Below are positions 63,094 to 64,000 of a stretch of DNA of 64,000 nt, piece by piece; position 1 is the stretch's first letter, and each line of letters begins with the position of its first letter. The translations under genes were made by a program, and so were the position numbers. The notes under the pieces were generated by a model that saw nothing but the letters and a program-made list of their open reading frames with translations, was not told the DNA's origin and ran no database searches. The stretch is from positions 659,091 to 723,090 of the forward strand of contig NZ_FQYR01000002.1 in NCBI RefSeq assembly GCF_900141815.1, written 5' to 3'. Source of the stretch: Rubritalea squalenifaciens DSM 18772. GTDB taxonomy: Bacteria; Verrucomicrobiota; Verrucomicrobiia; Verrucomicrobiales; Akkermansiaceae.

Positions 63094-64000
63094 ATTGCCT
63101 TCTGGTGGGGCAAACGCCCCCGCCGTTTCATGGGCAGGCAATCGTTACAGGGATGCTCTTTGATCATACCTGGAGCAAGGTGAAAGTGTCTCTGCTGAGG
63201 ATGGCGTATAGTGAGTCGATTGACTCAGTGGGCAGGTTTTCACTGCAGAAGGTGTTTCACTTGTTCTACCTTGTCTACAAGACATGGGTTTCGGCCCTCA
63301 GTGAGCGACCGAGGGTTTTGTATTATCTTCCGGCTAGTCCTAACAAAGTGCCTGTTCTGAGAGATGTGATTTATCTCTCCATGACGCGTTGGTTGTTTCC
63401 CAAGCTGGTATTCCACTATCATGCGGGGGGCTTGGCTGAATACATCGACCAGTCCGGGTGGTTGAAGCCTCTGGCTCGGTTAGTCTACTCTGGGGCTGAC
63501 GTGGGTATCGAACTTTCTGAGAACGACTTTGCTCCCTCTGATTATTTTAAGGCCAAGCGAAAGGTCGTGATTCCCAATGGGCTGGATGTGCCTGTGCTGC
63601 ACCAGAAAAAGAAAATCTTCAACGGACGACTAGAAGTGCTCTATGTTGGTGCCTTGGTCGAAGGCAAAGGCATTTCCAATATCGTGAAAACTGCGGCTTT
63701 GATGAGAGAGGCTGGTGCATCTGTGCATTTCAATGTGGTTGGAGACTGGGGTGATGAGGTGTACAAGCAGCAGGTTCTGGGAGAGATTGAAGCGAGCGGG
63801 CTGGGCGGCATGATCACCTTTGCGGGTGTGCTGACGGGAGATGCCAAGTGGGAGGCCTTTTCGCGGGCAAACTGTTTCTTTTTCCCCACGCACTATGCGT
63901 CCGAGAGCTTCCCCTTGGTGTTGATCGAGGCCATGGCTTGCGGTTTGCCCATTGTGACTACCCATTGGAGAGGGATTCCAAAGTTGGTAGAGGGAAGTGA
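63069..64000 (+). CDS. Glycosyltransferase family 4, 3' end beyond the window
   Basis: The frame is open from the ATG at 63069 to the window edge (310 codons), so no stop is visible. It shows VGQTPPPFHGQAIVTGMLFD (GT4 N-terminal motif), VIPNGLDVP, VLYVGALVEGKGI (donor domain) and SFPLVLIEAMACGLPIVTTH. It overlaps the kinase gene by 25 bp, which suggests a tightly packed operon that continues beyond base 64000. Confidence 0.9.
   Translation, partial: MLEKRKSVDCLLVGQTPPPFHGQAIVTGMLFDHTWSKVKVSLLRMAYSESIDSVGRFSLQKVFHLFYLVYKTWVSALSERPRVLYYLPASPNKVPVLRDVIYLSMTRWLFPKLVFHYHAGGLAEYIDQSGWLKPLARLVYSGADVGIELSENDFAPSDYFKAKRKVVIPNGLDVPVLHQKKKIFNGRLEVLYVGALVEGKGISNIVKTAALMREAGASVHFNVVGDWGDEVYKQQVLGEIEASGLGGMITFAGVLTGDAKWEAFSRANCFFFPTHYASESFPLVLIEAMACGLPIVTTHWRGIPKLVEGS

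Overview
The window looks like a chromosomal segment of a Verrucomicrobiota bacterium, probably Verrucomicrobiales (Rubritalea/Akkermansiaceae-like). The reasons are a short PEP-CTERM protein ending in an Arg cluster, tandem DUF1080 domains, an AraC/XylR regulator beside a family-8-type polysaccharide lyase, a DUF5690-type transporter, weak Shine-Dalgarno sequences and many GTG starts. This placement comes from gene content only; no rRNA gene is present.

Region 1 (1-9200) is an accessory island. It opens inside a large Rhs/YD-repeat protein whose variable tip carries a complete JAMM/JAB metalloprotease motif. AT-rich DNA follows: two unrelated small secreted proteins that share the same 3' flanking module, three copies of a direct repeat (two of them carrying a terminator hairpin), an IS110 transposase remnant, a small membrane protein and a TacT/TacA-type toxin-antitoxin pair.

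Region 2 (9300-34200) is mostly core and catabolic. It holds a uracil-DNA glycosylase, a RimK-type ATP-grasp ligase with an AstE-like deacylase, a CNNM/CorB-like plus CorA pair, a cytochrome c, a DUF1080 protein, a PEP-CTERM protein, an AraC/XylR regulator with a 1438-aa PL8-type lyase and a transporter. It also holds an isobutyryl-CoA mutase (IcmF-like) split into two overlapping genes, a PDZ protein, a half-length asparaginase, a propeller-membrane protein, a DUF218 protein, IspA and Asd.

Region 3 (34400-35450) is a run of five tiny lipoproteins (26 to 58 aa) separated by terminators.

Region 4 (35537-64000, running off the end) is a long exopolysaccharide/capsule locus read entirely on the + strand. 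It begins with a MarR/GbsR-like regulator overlapping a NusG-paralog antiterminator. A 317-bp leader follows that contains a perfect match to the enterobacterial ops element (GGCGGTAGCGTG). Next come PAPS-forming genes (cysC, cysD, cysN), nucleotide-sugar genes (ugd, galE, a DegT aminotransferase, UDP-xylose synthase, gmd, fcl), a WecG/TagA transferase, large membrane proteins including Wzy-like and Wzx-like ones, glycosyltransferases, a methyltransferase, a pectate-lyase-fold protein, an NKWYS-type sulfotransferase and sugar/nucleotide kinase-like proteins. Together they suggest a secreted, sulfated heteropolysaccharide containing GlcA, xylose and fucose, with transcription through about 27 kb aided by an RfaH/LoaP-like factor acting at ops. 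That regulatory circuit, outside Proteobacteria, is the most striking observation here.
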